NCBI RefSeq assembly: GCF_900104175.1
Contig: NZ_FNIX01000003.1
Location: forward strand, 248,001-312,000
DNA: 64,000 nucleotides
Direction of reading: 5' to 3'
Origin: Lentzea jiangxiensis
GTDB lineage: Bacteria > Actinomycetota > Actinomycetes > Mycobacteriales > Pseudonocardiaceae
The notes beneath the pieces are model-generated. The model was not told the origin of the DNA. It saw only the letters and a list, made by a program, of their open reading frames with translations, and did no database searches. Positions within the stretch are counted from its first letter, which is position 1; each line of letters opens with the position of its first letter. Both the position numbers and the translations under genes were made by a program. This document shows, in pieces, positions 32,837-41,227 of this stretch.

Positions 32837-34185
32837 CCGGACTGCGCATCGAGCTGCGCCGCTCGGCGGCGCTCTGGGCCGGACTCGTCGTGCTCGTGTC
32901 CGGCGCCGGCATGCTCTGGCTCGTCACGTCGGAAAGCTCGCGGTGGAAGGCGAACAGCACCTCCGCGATGCTGGAGCTCAGGTTGCCGCTGGCCTACGTC
33001 TGGGCGCTGGTCGTCGGTCTCGCCGTCCTGCAGGGCATGCGGGACAGCCGGGCGGGCGTCACCGAGCTGTTCACCGCCACACCCCGGCCCGGCTGGGTCC
33101 GGCTCGGCGCGCTCGCCTCGGCGGTGAGCGGAGCCGTCGCCGTCGCCGCGGTCCTGCTGTGCGCCGCGGTGGTGGTGAAGGTCGCGCTCGGTGGTGGGCT
33201 CGTCTCGGCCGGATTCGTGCCGCTGATGGTGACCGTGGTGCTCGGTCTGGCGTCGAGCGTCCTGGTCGGGCTCGCGATCGGCAGGCTGCTCCCCCACCCG
33301 CTGACCGTGCCGGTGGCGCTGGTGACCACGTTCATGGTCGCGACCACCGCGGGCCGGGCCCTGGAAGTCCGGTCACCGGACGACGAGATCTCCAGGTTCG
33401 CGCTGCTGACGCCGGTCATGGACGCGCCGGACACCGACCTGCTCACCACCTCGGCGTCGGTGGACCTCGGCCAGGTCGCGTGGTTCACCGGCCTGGGCGT
33501 GACGGCGTTCCTGCTGCTCGCCGCCCGCACCTGGCTCGGCCGGCTGGCCGCGCTCGCACCGGCGGGGCTGGCGCTCGTCCTGGCGCTCTCGATCGTGCCG
33601 GCCAGGTACTCCGACGTGCTGGTCGTGGACTCGACCGCGGGTGAGCAGGTCTGCGACGGCGCCGTGTGCGTGAGCCGGGTGCACGCGGACCGCCTGCCCG
33701 TCGTGGCCGCGGCGGGCAGGGCCGCGCTGGCCGAGCTCGCGGCGTTGCCGGACGCGCCCACGGGGGTCCGCGAGGACACCTCCGCGATGGCGCACCTCAC
33801 CGCGCCCCGACGGGATCCGAACATCGTCTACATCAGTGCGTCGGGTTACCCGCGCGTGCTGACGATGTCCGAGGACGAGGTGCGGCTCGAGCTGCTCGCC
33901 GGAGCGGGTGTCCCGAGCTGCTCTGCTCCGAACAGCGTGAACTACTGGGAGGCCTCCGCCCGGTACGTGACCGCCGGCTACTTCAACGGTGGCTTGGCCG
34001 AGCTGGCGTCCGAACGTCTCATGTGGAATCAGGAGCGGATGCGCGCCGAGATCGACCGGGCGTGGCAGCAGTTCAGCGCCGCCTCCCCGCAGGAGCAGCG
34101 GGACCGCATCGTGCGGGCGCGTCAGATGCTGCTGACCTGCCAGGACGCCGAACGCGTGCTCGAAGTGCTGAAGGCCGGCCGATGA
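32833..34185 (+). CDS. ABC-2-like membrane protein with extracellular domain
   Basis: A 450-residue protein with six or seven hydrophobic segments between residues 15 and 265, then a long soluble C-terminal part (about 270-450) with two or more cysteines (QVCDGAVCVS, VPSCSAP, LTCQDA). Gene position next to twin ATPases indicates the transmembrane half of an ABC exporter. The C-terminal portion is not a recognised domain and may be extracytoplasmic. Four-base overlaps link it to the genes on both sides. Confidence 0.72.
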   Translation: MTGLRIELRRSAALWAGLVVLVSGAGMLWLVTSESSRWKANSTSAMLELRLPLAYVWALVVGLAVLQGMRDSRAGVTELFTATPRPGWVRLGALASAVSGAVAVAAVLLCAAVVVKVALGGGLVSAGFVPLMVTVVLGLASSVLVGLAIGRLLPHPLTVPVALVTTFMVATTAGRALEVRSPDDEISRFALLTPVMDAPDTDLLTTSASVDLGQVAWFTGLGVTAFLLLAARTWLGRLAALAPAGLALVLALSIVPARYSDVLVVDSTAGEQVCDGAVCVSRVHADRLPVVAAAGRAALAELAALPDAPTGVREDTSAMAHLTAPRRDPNIVYISASGYPRVLTMSEDEVRLELLAGAGVPSCSAPNSVNYWEASARYVTAGYFNGGLAELASERLMWNQERMRAEIDRAWQQFSAASPQEQRDRIVRARQMLLTCQDAERVLEVLKAGR

Positions 34186-34745
34186 GGCCGCTCGCGCTGT
34201 ACGCGCACTCGCGCGGCGTCCCGGCCGCACTCGTGCTCCTGCCCGTCGTCGTGCTGATCGCCTGGGCGGCGCTGCACACACCGTGGTCACCGCTCAGCGC
34301 GTCGCTGACCGCGCTCGCCGCCGTGCTGGTCGGCACGACCGGTCTGGCGGGCCAGGACCCGGAGCTCGACGCCTCCACCGCCTTCCCCTGGCCGTGGTGG
34401 CGCTTCGGCCACCTGGTGCTCGCCGCGGTGGCAGCCGCGGCCGCCGTCCTGCTGGTGCAACGACTCGGGGACGAGCCGTTCCCGGCGGCGTTCGTCGTCC
34501 GCGACGTGGCGGGCCTGACCGGTCTGGCCGGACTCGCGGCGGCACTCGCCGGGGCGAGGTTCGCCGCCACCGCACCGGTGCTGTGGTGGGCGGTGGCGGC
34601 GATCATGCCGCCCGCCGGGTCGGTGCCCGGCCGGATCGCCACGTGGCCGCTGGGTGCCCCGGACGACCCGGCGACCACGTGGACGGCGGGTGTGCTGGCC
34701 GTGAGCGGGTGCGCCGCGTACAGCGCACGCGGCGCACGCCGCTAA
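34182..34745 (+). CDS. Small polytopic membrane protein of the ABC operon
   Basis: A 187-residue protein with about five hydrophobic helices spread over residues 15-180. Its ATG overlaps the permease stop as ATGA. No motif beyond the hydrophobic pattern is recognised; it is probably a second membrane subunit of the exporter. Its TAA overlaps the TAG of the convergent esterase gene, with no room for an intergenic terminator. Confidence 0.7.
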   Translation: MRPLALYAHSRGVPAALVLLPVVVLIAWAALHTPWSPLSASLTALAAVLVGTTGLAGQDPELDASTAFPWPWWRFGHLVLAAVAAAAAVLLVQRLGDEPFPAAFVVRDVAGLTGLAGLAAALAGARFAATAPVLWWAVAAIMPPAGSVPGRIATWPLGAPDDPATTWTAGVLAVSGCAAYSARGARR

Positions 34746-35956
34746 GCGAGCGTCTCCAGTGCGATGTAGTCGGCGATCGCCTGCTGGCCCCTGATGTTGG
34801 CGTGGACGCCGTCGCCGGTGTCGTACGGGCCGTTGATGCTGTTGGGCCGGAGCGGGTCCTCCAGCACCTGGTCGAAGTCCTGCACCGTCGCGCAGGTGTC
34901 CGAGCAGTCGCCGCCGCGCTTGACGAAGTCGTTGACGGCGTGGCGGTCCAGGTTGTTCTGGTCGCTGTAGCCGGGCCGGGGCGTGATCGGCGTGACGTGC
35001 ACGGCGATCCCGGCTTGGCGCAGGCGACCGAACACCGCGCGGTAGCTCGCGATGACGTCCGCGGCCGAACAGCCGTTTGCCAGGTCGTTCGTGCCGTAGT
35101 AGTAGATGACATCGGTGACGCCGTGCAACGCGAGGACATCCCTTTCCAGGCGCGACAACGCGTCCAGGCCGACGAACGGCGCCGAGGTTCGCGGGCACAC
35201 GGCACTCGTCGTACCGCTGATGCCGGCGTTGGCGACGGCGAGCTGGGGCCGCGAGGAGGCGACGATCCGGCGGGCCAGCACGTCGGTCCACCGCTTGTCG
35301 GTACCGAGTTCCGTGCAGCCCGGCCCGCAGTTGGTGCTGCCCACGCCGTCGACGACCGAGCTGCCGAACGGCACGACCGTCCCCCTCAGCCGTGGGTTGA
35401 ACACGTCGACCGCACTGACCACGTAGGTCGACTGCACCTTCTCGGTGTAGGCGGTACCCGCGTCCGCGGTGTGGTCGCCCGAGCCGGCCGGGGTGAGGTA
35501 GTTGTCGCGGAACGCCGACTCGTGCCGTCCGGGCACGACGTCCCCGGCGACGTGCATGCTGACCGCGAGGTCGGAGTCCGGCAGGGTGGCCAGCGACGTG
35601 CGGTCGCTCCACACCGACCCGCCCGCGGGGACGGTGACGGCGCGGGAGCCGTTGAACGTCACCTCCCGCACCGGCTCGACGGCGGACCCGCCGGTGCTCG
35701 GGGCGACGGTGGTGCGGTCGATCGTCAGCGGCCCCGTGCCGAAGGTGTTCTGCACGCGGACGCGGACCGCGCTGCCTCCCTGGCTGAGGTGCGTGATCAT
35801 CCGGAGGGACTGGTCGTGCAGGGTGACGGGGGCGAGGTTCTGCTGCGACTGCGCCCAGGAGGTGAACCAGACGGGGCGGTCGGCGTCGGCGGCCGGGGTG
35901 GAGAGCGCTCCCACGACGAGCACGGCCGACATCAGGGCAGGGATTCGGGTTCTCAT
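34742..35956 (-). CDS. Secreted SGNH/GDSL-type esterase with altered block I
   Basis: A 404-residue exported protein: signal peptide about 1-26, an N-terminal beta-rich domain, then the SGNH hydrolase domain from about residue 190. Block I reads PFGSSVVDG, so the usual GDS is GSS; the serine is retained. Block II is NAGISGT, block III YYGTNDL and block V the Asp-His pair in DGVHAN. These enzymes remove acetyl or acyl groups from polysaccharides or lipids. A TGGGAGCGCTCTCC sequence lies inside the signal-peptide codons (35900-35913), similar to the LacI/CebR-type box of the carbohydrate island. Confidence 0.85.
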   Translation of the reverse strand: MRTRIPALMSAVLVVGALSTPAADADRPVWFTSWAQSQQNLAPVTLHDQSLRMITHLSQGGSAVRVRVQNTFGTGPLTIDRTTVAPSTGGSAVEPVREVTFNGSRAVTVPAGGSVWSDRTSLATLPDSDLAVSMHVAGDVVPGRHESAFRDNYLTPAGSGDHTADAGTAYTEKVQSTYVVSAVDVFNPRLRGTVVPFGSSVVDGVGSTNCGPGCTELGTDKRWTDVLARRIVASSRPQLAVANAGISGTTSAVCPRTSAPFVGLDALSRLERDVLALHGVTDVIYYYGTNDLANGCSAADVIASYRAVFGRLRQAGIAVHVTPITPRPGYSDQNNLDRHAVNDFVKRGGDCSDTCATVQDFDQVLEDPLRPNSINGPYDTGDGVHANIRGQQAIADYIALETLA

Positions 35957-36015
35957 ACCCCTGGTTCTTACCGCTTCGTGACGATCACGTCACCATCCGT
36001 GACCGCAGTGTGGAC

Positions 36016-36672
36016 TCAGGTCACCAGACCGCGCCGGTACGCGTAGACGACCGCCTGCACCCGGTCGCGCAGGTCGAGCTTGGTGAGGATGCGCGAGACG
36101 TACGTCTTCACCGTCTCCTGGCTGATGACCAGCGCCGCGGCGATCTCGCTGTTGGACAGTCCTTCCGCGATCAGCCGCAACACCTCCAGCTCCCGCGGCG
36201 CGAGCTGCGTCTCCGCGACCTCCTCGGCGGGCCTGATGCGCGAGGCGAACCTGCCGACGAGCTGGCGCGTCACCTCCGGCGCGAGCAGCGCGGCACCGCT
36301 CGCGACGGTCCTGATGCCCTGCAACAACTGCGTGGGTGGGGCGTCCTTGAGCAGGAAGCCGCTCGCCCCGGCGCGCAACGCCTCGTAGACGTACTCGTCG
36401 AGGTTGAACGTCGTCACGACGAGGACCTTGACGGGATCGGCGACGCCGGCGCCCGCGAGCAGCCGGGTCGCCGCGATCCCGTCCAGGACGGGCATCCGCA
36501 CATCCATCACGACGACGTCGGGCTTCAGCCGGGCGGCGAGGTCGACCGCCGCGCGGCCGTCCCCGCACTCCCCCACGACCTCCAGGTCCGGCTGCGCGCC
36601 GATGATCGTGGCGAACCCCGTGCGGATGAGCGCCTGGTCGTCGCACACCAGCACGCGTACCGGTGCCGTCAC
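36016..36672 (-). CDS. NarL/LuxR-type two-component response regulator
   Basis: A 218-residue regulator. Receiver domain about 4-120 with acidic residues in CDDQALI, the phosphoacceptor Asp in VMDVRMP and the conserved Lys in LLKDAP; LuxR-type helix-turn-helix about 150-210 (LAPRELEVLRLIAEGLSNSE). GTG start overlaps the stop of the histidine kinase gene as GTGA, so the pair is translationally coupled. It closes a three-gene operon with the kinase and a CPBP-type membrane protease; the target genes are not visible. Confidence 0.93.
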   Translation of the reverse strand: MTAPVRVLVCDDQALIRTGFATIIGAQPDLEVVGECGDGRAAVDLAARLKPDVVVMDVRMPVLDGIAATRLLAGAGVADPVKVLVVTTFNLDEYVYEALRAGASGFLLKDAPPTQLLQGIRTVASGAALLAPEVTRQLVGRFASRIRPAEEVAETQLAPRELEVLRLIAEGLSNSEIAAALVISQETVKTYVSRILTKLDLRDRVQAVVYAYRRGLVT

Positions 36673-37793
36673 GCCGGGTTTCCCGCCGGAATGCGCGCGC
36701 GGACCACGAAACCGCCGTCCCGCCACCCCGCCGAGAACTCGCCGCCCAGCACGTCGACGCGCTCCCGCAGGCCGGCGAGACCCCGCCCGCTGCCGCCGAC
36801 CTGAGCGGGAGTCGTGGCGCCCGAGGTGCCGACCTCCACCGTGATCTCCCTTTCGCCGTAACGAACGCTGACGTTCGTCGGGTTGCCGTGCGCGTACTTG
36901 AGCGCGTTGGTCAACGCTTCCTGCACGACCCGGTACGCGACGGCCTCGGCGCTGCCCGCGTCCCGCGACGCCTGGCCCTCCTCGGCGAACTCGACCGGCT
37001 GCCCGGCCAGGCGGGTCTGCTCGACGAGACCCCGCAGGTCGCCGACGAACTCCGGCGTGTGGTCGGGGTTCAGCAGGTCGAGCAGGTGCCGCAGGTCCGC
37101 GAGCGACCGCCGGCCGGTGTCGGTGATCGCCTGCAGCGTCTGGTCGAGGCGCTCGGGAGCGGCCGTCAGGTACCGGGCCGCCTCGGCCTGCACCACCATC
37201 GCGGTCACGTGGTGGGTCACCACGTCGTGCAGCTCGCGGGCGATCGACGTCCGTTCCGCGGCGCGGGTGGTCTCGGCGACGTGCCGGCGGCGTTCCTCCT
37301 CGGCGCTGCGCGAGAGCCGCAGCCACGCGCCGATCGCCCAGGCGGCCGCCACCGCGAGGTAGAAGGTGACGAACCCGGCGACGCCCTCGGTGGCACCCAG
37401 CAGGTCCAGCCAGACCGCCAGCCCCGCGTAGGCCGCGGTCAACGCGATGACGGTCGCGCGGCGGTGGTGCGCCAGGTGCGCGCCCGCGCTGATCAACGCT
37501 ATGAGCAACGCCGTGCCGGCGACCGTGTGGTAGCCGCGCGCCTGGTCCACCGCGAACGCGACCGACACCAGGACGAGGCAGACCATCGGCCACCGGCGGC
37601 GCACGACCAGCGGCAGGCACTCGAAGGCGATCACGGCGATCGCGAGCGCGTCGAACGGCCGGTTCGGCAGCCCGCCGAGCTGGGTGCCCTTGTCGTGCAA
37701 CGCGGGCACCACCGAGCCCAGGGCGAGCAGCAGCGCGAGCGGCGCGTCCTGGACTCGGACGTCCCAGCCGCGCCACCGCTGAAGGCTGATCAC
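36669..37793 (-). CDS. Two-component sensor histidine kinase (NarL-partner type)
   Basis: A 374-residue kinase with about five N-terminal transmembrane helices (about 20-160), the HisKA_3 dimerisation helix with phosphoacceptor His in ARELHDVVTHHV and the ATPase domain with N-box VQEALTNALKYA and G-box GSGRGLAGLRERV. No large extracellular sensor is present, so it may sense the membrane itself. The GTG start overlaps the stop of the CPBP protease gene by four bases. It is the cognate partner of the response regulator that follows. Confidence 0.92.
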   Translation of the reverse strand: MISLQRWRGWDVRVQDAPLALLLALGSVVPALHDKGTQLGGLPNRPFDALAIAVIAFECLPLVVRRRWPMVCLVLVSVAFAVDQARGYHTVAGTALLIALISAGAHLAHHRRATVIALTAAYAGLAVWLDLLGATEGVAGFVTFYLAVAAAWAIGAWLRLSRSAEEERRRHVAETTRAAERTSIARELHDVVTHHVTAMVVQAEAARYLTAAPERLDQTLQAITDTGRRSLADLRHLLDLLNPDHTPEFVGDLRGLVEQTRLAGQPVEFAEEGQASRDAGSAEAVAYRVVQEALTNALKYAHGNPTNVSVRYGEREITVEVGTSGATTPAQVGGSGRGLAGLRERVDVLGGEFSAGWRDGGFVVRARIPAGNPA

Positions 37794-38617
37794 GCGCCGA
37801 GCGTAGCGGCCGGCACGGCGCGGCCACGGCGCGGCACGAGGTTGCCCCGGCGCTTCGCCAGCCACAGGAACGCCGCCGTGACCACCACGCCCGCCAGCAC
37901 CGAGTAGGCACTGGCCTCTGGCCCGAACCCGCCACCGGTCACGATCGCCGGACCGGACGTGACGCCGTCGAGCAGCCCCCGCGGAGCGTCCTGACCGGAC
38001 ACGCTGGTGCTGAAGATGCCGCCCTGGGCGAAGTTCCACGCGAAGTGCACGCCGATCGGCACCCACAGGTTGCGCGTGGCGACGTACGCGGCGCCGAGCA
38101 TCAGCCCCGCCTCGATCGCGATCGCGACCGAGCTCCACACCGTCGCGTTGGGGTTGAAGATGTGCGCGAAGCCGAACACCAGACCGCTCAGGACGAGCGC
38201 GAGCCACGTGCCGAGCTTCTCCTCGGCGATCCGGAACAGCACGCCCCGGTACAGCAGCTCCTCGGTCACCGCGACCGCCACCATGAACCCGAGGATCGCG
38301 ACCGCGCCCGTCGCCGAGCCCCAGCCGCGCACCTCGTAGCCGCCGAGGAAGGCGATGTTCGCGATCACCGCCCCGAACATCGCGAGTCCGATGAGGACAC
38401 CGCGCCCCAGCGCCCCCGGAGCCGTCTTCCACGAGACCTCGGTGGCCTCGCGCCGTTCGGTCCTGCGCACCACCCACGCGTACGCGGCCAGTGCCAGCGC
38501 CGCCGCCAGGAACCCCGCGACCAGGGTGAGCGGCCAGTTCCACCCCAGCGCCTGCACTCCGGTCCCGCCCACGAACGACACGACCACCACCACGACCAAC
38601 TGCTGCACGAATCGCAT
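37790..38617 (-). CDS. CPBP-family (CAAX-like) intramembrane metalloprotease
   Basis: A 275-residue membrane protein with about seven hydrophobic segments. The glutamyl-protease motifs of the family are present: EELLYRG (EExxxR type), FGFAHIFN and HFAWNFAQG. Bacterial members are linked to regulated intramembrane proteolysis or bacteriocin self-immunity. It leads the operon with the histidine kinase and response regulator, so it may feed or modulate that signalling pair. The ATG at 38617 is chosen by family length; upstream in-frame codons are rich in arginine and not membrane-like. Confidence 0.85.
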   Translation of the reverse strand: MRFVQQLVVVVVVSFVGGTGVQALGWNWPLTLVAGFLAAALALAAYAWVVRRTERREATEVSWKTAPGALGRGVLIGLAMFGAVIANIAFLGGYEVRGWGSATGAVAILGFMVAVAVTEELLYRGVLFRIAEEKLGTWLALVLSGLVFGFAHIFNPNATVWSSVAIAIEAGLMLGAAYVATRNLWVPIGVHFAWNFAQGGIFSTSVSGQDAPRGLLDGVTSGPAIVTGGGFGPEASAYSVLAGVVVTAAFLWLAKRRGNLVPRRGRAVPAATLGA

Positions 38618-38795
38618 GGCCGCAACGCTAGGGATTTCGCGGCGCCGCAACGTCCCCGCGCGGTGGACATCCGCGTGTAGCTCTCCAGGGGGACAAGGCC
38701 GGGTGGTGCGGCAATCTCACGGAGCGCGGTCCGTCGTCTCCCCGCGAGCGGGTGAAACGTCGAGCCGACTGAGATGCTTCCCACGATCGGCTTAC

Positions 38796-38824
38796 TTGAG
38801 CATTACCTACCCTTTACCTATGCT
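38796..38824 (+). promoter_or_regulatory. Sigma-70-type promoter of the terC leader
   Basis: TTGAGC (38796-38801), 17 bases, TATGCT (38819-38824). Transcription would start near 38831, exactly where the first paired segment of the riboswitch-like leader begins. Confidence 0.78.
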
Positions 38825-38830
38825 CTCCGG

Positions 38831-38949
38831 CGAGGGGAGTACTTCCCAAAGCGTCTGCCCGGTCAGTCCGGACACCCGGAAGGTGTCCTCGGGAGACCAC
38901 CCGCCCACGGGTGAAGGAGACCTCGAACGCAGGAGTTCGAGGAGGTTCC
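38831..38949 (+). ncRNA. yybP-ykoY (manganese) riboswitch-like leader
   Basis: The leader starts CGAGGGGAGTA, has GAGACC twice (38893-38898 and 38918-38922 region) and lies directly upstream of a TerC-family gene, the classical context of this riboswitch. CGAGG (38831-38835) can pair with CCTCG (38921-38925) to close the aptamer. The same CCTCGAAC (38921-38928) can instead pair with GTTCGAGG (38935-38942), which overlaps the ribosome site GAGGAGG. The two folds exclude each other, consistent with a translational on-switch. The inner helices were not fully modelled. Confidence 0.7.
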
Positions 38950-39921
38950 GTGTCCGTCGAATCCGTGGCGTCGCCCGGACTGTGGTTCATCAGCATCGCG
39001 GTGCTGCTCGGTCTGCTCGTGGTCGACTTCCTGGTCACCCGGCGCCCGCACGAGGTCTCCCTGAAGGAGGCCACCGGCTGGTCGGTGTTCTACCTGGCCC
39101 TCCCCCTCGTGTTCGGCCTCTGGCTGTGGTTCGAGTTCGGCAGCGGCCAGTCGGTCGAGTTCATCACCGGCTTCGTGGTCGAGAAGTCGCTGTCGGTGGA
39201 CAACCTGTTCGTCTTCATGCTGCTGCTGACCGCTTTCGCGGTCCCGTCCGAGGTCCAGCAGCGCGTCCTGCTCTACGGCATCGTCGGCGCACTGGTGCTG
39301 CGCGGCGTCTTCATCGCGGCCGGCGCCGCCCTGCTCTCCGCGGGCACCTGGGCGTTCCTCGTGTTCGGCCTCGTCCTCTTCGCCTCGGCGATCAAGATCC
39401 TGCACGCCGCCCTGTCCGGCGAACCGGGTGAGAAGGACACCTCGCAGATGCGCTCGGTGCGGCTGCTGCGCAGGCTGATGCCGGTCACGGACGACTACCG
39501 CGGCACGAAGATGGTCGTCCGCGAGCACGGCCGCCGCGCCCTGACGCCCCTGGCGATCGTGGTGGTGGCGATCTTCGCGACCGACGTCGTGTTCGCGATC
39601 GACTCCGTACCCGCCGTGTACGGCATCACCGAGGACCCGTACCTGGTGTTCACGACCAACGCGTTCGCGCTGCTGGGCCTGCGCGCCCTGTACTTCGTGC
39701 TGCAGTCCGTGCTGGCCAAGCTGGTGCACCTCAACCACGGTCTCGCGATCATCCTGGCGTTCATCGGCGTGAAGCTCGTCCTGCACTGGGCCCACGGCAT
39801 CTGGCCCGCCGTGCCGGAGATCCCCACGCCGGTCTCCCTCCTGGTGATCATCGGCGTGCTGGCCACCGTCACGTTCACGAGCCTGCGCTCCCGTCGCGGG
39901 GCCGACACCAGTCCGGTGTGA
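38950..39921 (+). CDS. TerC/Alx-family membrane protein (probable manganese exporter)
   Basis: A 323-residue protein with about nine transmembrane segments. It carries the family's acidic metal-site motifs: EKSLSVDNLFVF near residue 75 and the second copy FATDVVFAIDSVPAV near 210. TerC/Alx proteins are tied to tellurite resistance and, more generally, to manganese export or metalation of secreted proteins. The GTG at 38950 has GAGGAGG five bases upstream, inside the riboswitch expression platform. A 34-residue membrane peptide follows four bases after the stop. Confidence 0.9.
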   Translation: MSVESVASPGLWFISIAVLLGLLVVDFLVTRRPHEVSLKEATGWSVFYLALPLVFGLWLWFEFGSGQSVEFITGFVVEKSLSVDNLFVFMLLLTAFAVPSEVQQRVLLYGIVGALVLRGVFIAAGAALLSAGTWAFLVFGLVLFASAIKILHAALSGEPGEKDTSQMRSVRLLRRLMPVTDDYRGTKMVVREHGRRALTPLAIVVVAIFATDVVFAIDSVPAVYGITEDPYLVFTTNAFALLGLRALYFVLQSVLAKLVHLNHGLAIILAFIGVKLVLHWAHGIWPAVPEIPTPVSLLVIIGVLATVTFTSLRSRRGADTSPV

Positions 39922-39925
39922 CCGC

Positions 39926-40030
39926 ATGGCCACCGCGCGCCTGATCGGCTTCCTCGTGGACCTCGGCGTGACCCTCCTGGCGCTGACCGCCCTGGTGGTC
40001 GCGTGCGTGGTCCTGGTCTCCAGGCCGTGA
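39926..40030 (+). CDS. Thirty-four-residue single-span membrane peptide downstream of terC
   Basis: The frame starts MATARLIGFLVDLGV and ends VVLVSRP. Every codon ends in G or C, as in true genes of this genome, and residues 6-31 form one hydrophobic helix. The ATG lies four bases after the terC stop, so translation could be coupled; no strong ribosome site of its own is visible. It would be transcribed under the same riboswitch and could be an accessory subunit of the transporter. I do not know a family for it. Confidence 0.55.
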   Translation: MATARLIGFLVDLGVTLLALTALVVACVVLVSRP

Positions 40031-40099
40031 CGGGACGGGCGGGACCGGACGGCCGTCCGTGCCGGGAGCGGCTTTCGTGGTGGCGCCGGAAGACGTGGG

Positions 40100-40164
40100 C
40101 ACCGGGCGTACGCGATCTCGTCGTTCGCCCGGTGACACCGGGCCGGTGGTCGTGACCGGCCCGG
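40100..40164. terminator. Two tandem hairpins between terC and the S1 protease gene
   Basis: A 9-bp stem (CACCGGGCG 40100-40108 with CGCCCGGTG 40126-40134) is followed by a 10-bp stem (40138-40147 with 40155-40164, 7-base loop). They lie between convergent genes and could stop transcription from both sides. Confidence 0.72.
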
Positions 40165-40181
40165 CGTGACACGGGGTCCCG

Positions 40182-41084
40182 TCAGCCGATGCGGGCGCCG
40201 ACCGCGGCCAAGGCCCTGGTGACGGGCTGGAAGAACGTCACGCCACCGGTGCGGCAGTTGCCGCTGCCCCCGGACGTCAGGCCGATCGCGTTGCCGTTGG
40301 CGGTGAAGAGCGGCCCGCCGCTGTCGCCGCCCTCCGCGCACACGGTCGTCTGGATCAGGCCCGTGACGCGGCCCTCCGGGTAGTTGACCGTGGCGTTCAG
40401 GCCGGTGACGCGGCCGGCGCGCAGCCCCGTCGTGCTGCCCATCCGCTGGACCTGCGTGCCGACCCGCGCCTCGGCGGCGCGCTGGATGCGGACCCTGCGG
40501 CCGTTGCCGGTGTCGACCTCGCTGGGAGCGCCGGTGCCGCGGTTGTCGTAGGTGAGCAGGGCGAAGTCGCCGTTGCCGGGGAACGTCGAGTCCACGACGG
40601 TGGCGGCCGCCCTGCCACCGGGGGTCAGGGAGAACTGCCTGCCCGCGGCCGTGCAGTGGCCCGCGGTCAGGATGCCGGGGCGGCCGTCGCCGGTCACGAC
40701 GTTGAAGCCGAGCGAGCACCGGCTGCCGCCCGCGAAGAGGGCGTCCCCGCCCTCCGCGAACAGCCGGAACGTGCCGGTCGTGCGCCGCAGCGCCACCCCG
40801 GCACCCATCGCGTCCACTGTGGACTTCAGGTTGTCCCACCTCGCCCCGGTGACGGTGTCGTCGGCGGTGACCAGGACCTCGTTGGTGACCGGGTTGACGG
40901 CCCACGCGGTGCCCGGCACCGACGCCTTCTCCCGCAGCGTCTCGGTGACCTGGGCGGGAGCGGTGCGCTGCTGCGGCGCCGCCTGGCTGGCGGTGAACGT
41001 CGCGGTGGTGATCACCACGGCCACCAGCCCGACGGCACCCGCGATCACCTTCACCCGGCGGTGGTCATCGTGGTGCTTGCCCAT
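40182..41084 (-). CDS. Secreted S1-family serine protease (streptogrisin/alpha-lytic-like)
   Basis: A 300-residue preproprotein: a basic, His-rich N-terminus followed by a signal anchor (about 12-33), a short propeptide of the alpha-lytic type (about 40-110) and a chymotrypsin-fold protease. The triad is His in TAGHCTA, Asp in GNGDFALL and Ser in EGGDSGGPL. Paired cysteines (RCSLGF with GHC, VCAEGG with GNC) match streptogrisins. Such enzymes are secreted as zymogens that self-process. It converges on terC across tandem terminators. Confidence 0.92.
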   Translation of the reverse strand: MGKHHDDHRRVKVIAGAVGLVAVVITTATFTASQAAPQQRTAPAQVTETLREKASVPGTAWAVNPVTNEVLVTADDTVTGARWDNLKSTVDAMGAGVALRRTTGTFRLFAEGGDALFAGGSRCSLGFNVVTGDGRPGILTAGHCTAAGRQFSLTPGGRAAATVVDSTFPGNGDFALLTYDNRGTGAPSEVDTGNGRRVRIQRAAEARVGTQVQRMGSTTGLRAGRVTGLNATVNYPEGRVTGLIQTTVCAEGGDSGGPLFTANGNAIGLTSGGSGNCRTGGVTFFQPVTRALAAVGARIG

Positions 41085-41227
41085 GTGGCGCCCTCTCGTG
41101 CGACGGCTCGTTACCGGACCGAGATGTGCTCATGTCCAGGTGTACGTACAGCGGGGCGAACCGGTTTAGGTGAACGGCCGGGATGACGCGGCGAGCACCG
41201 GTCCGCACTGCTGCTCGCCCGGCGTCT

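Noticed and set aside
38911..38949. Upstream ATG (38911) as the terC start
   Set aside because: It lies inside the riboswitch-like fold; GAGGAGG five bases before GTG 38950 fits better.
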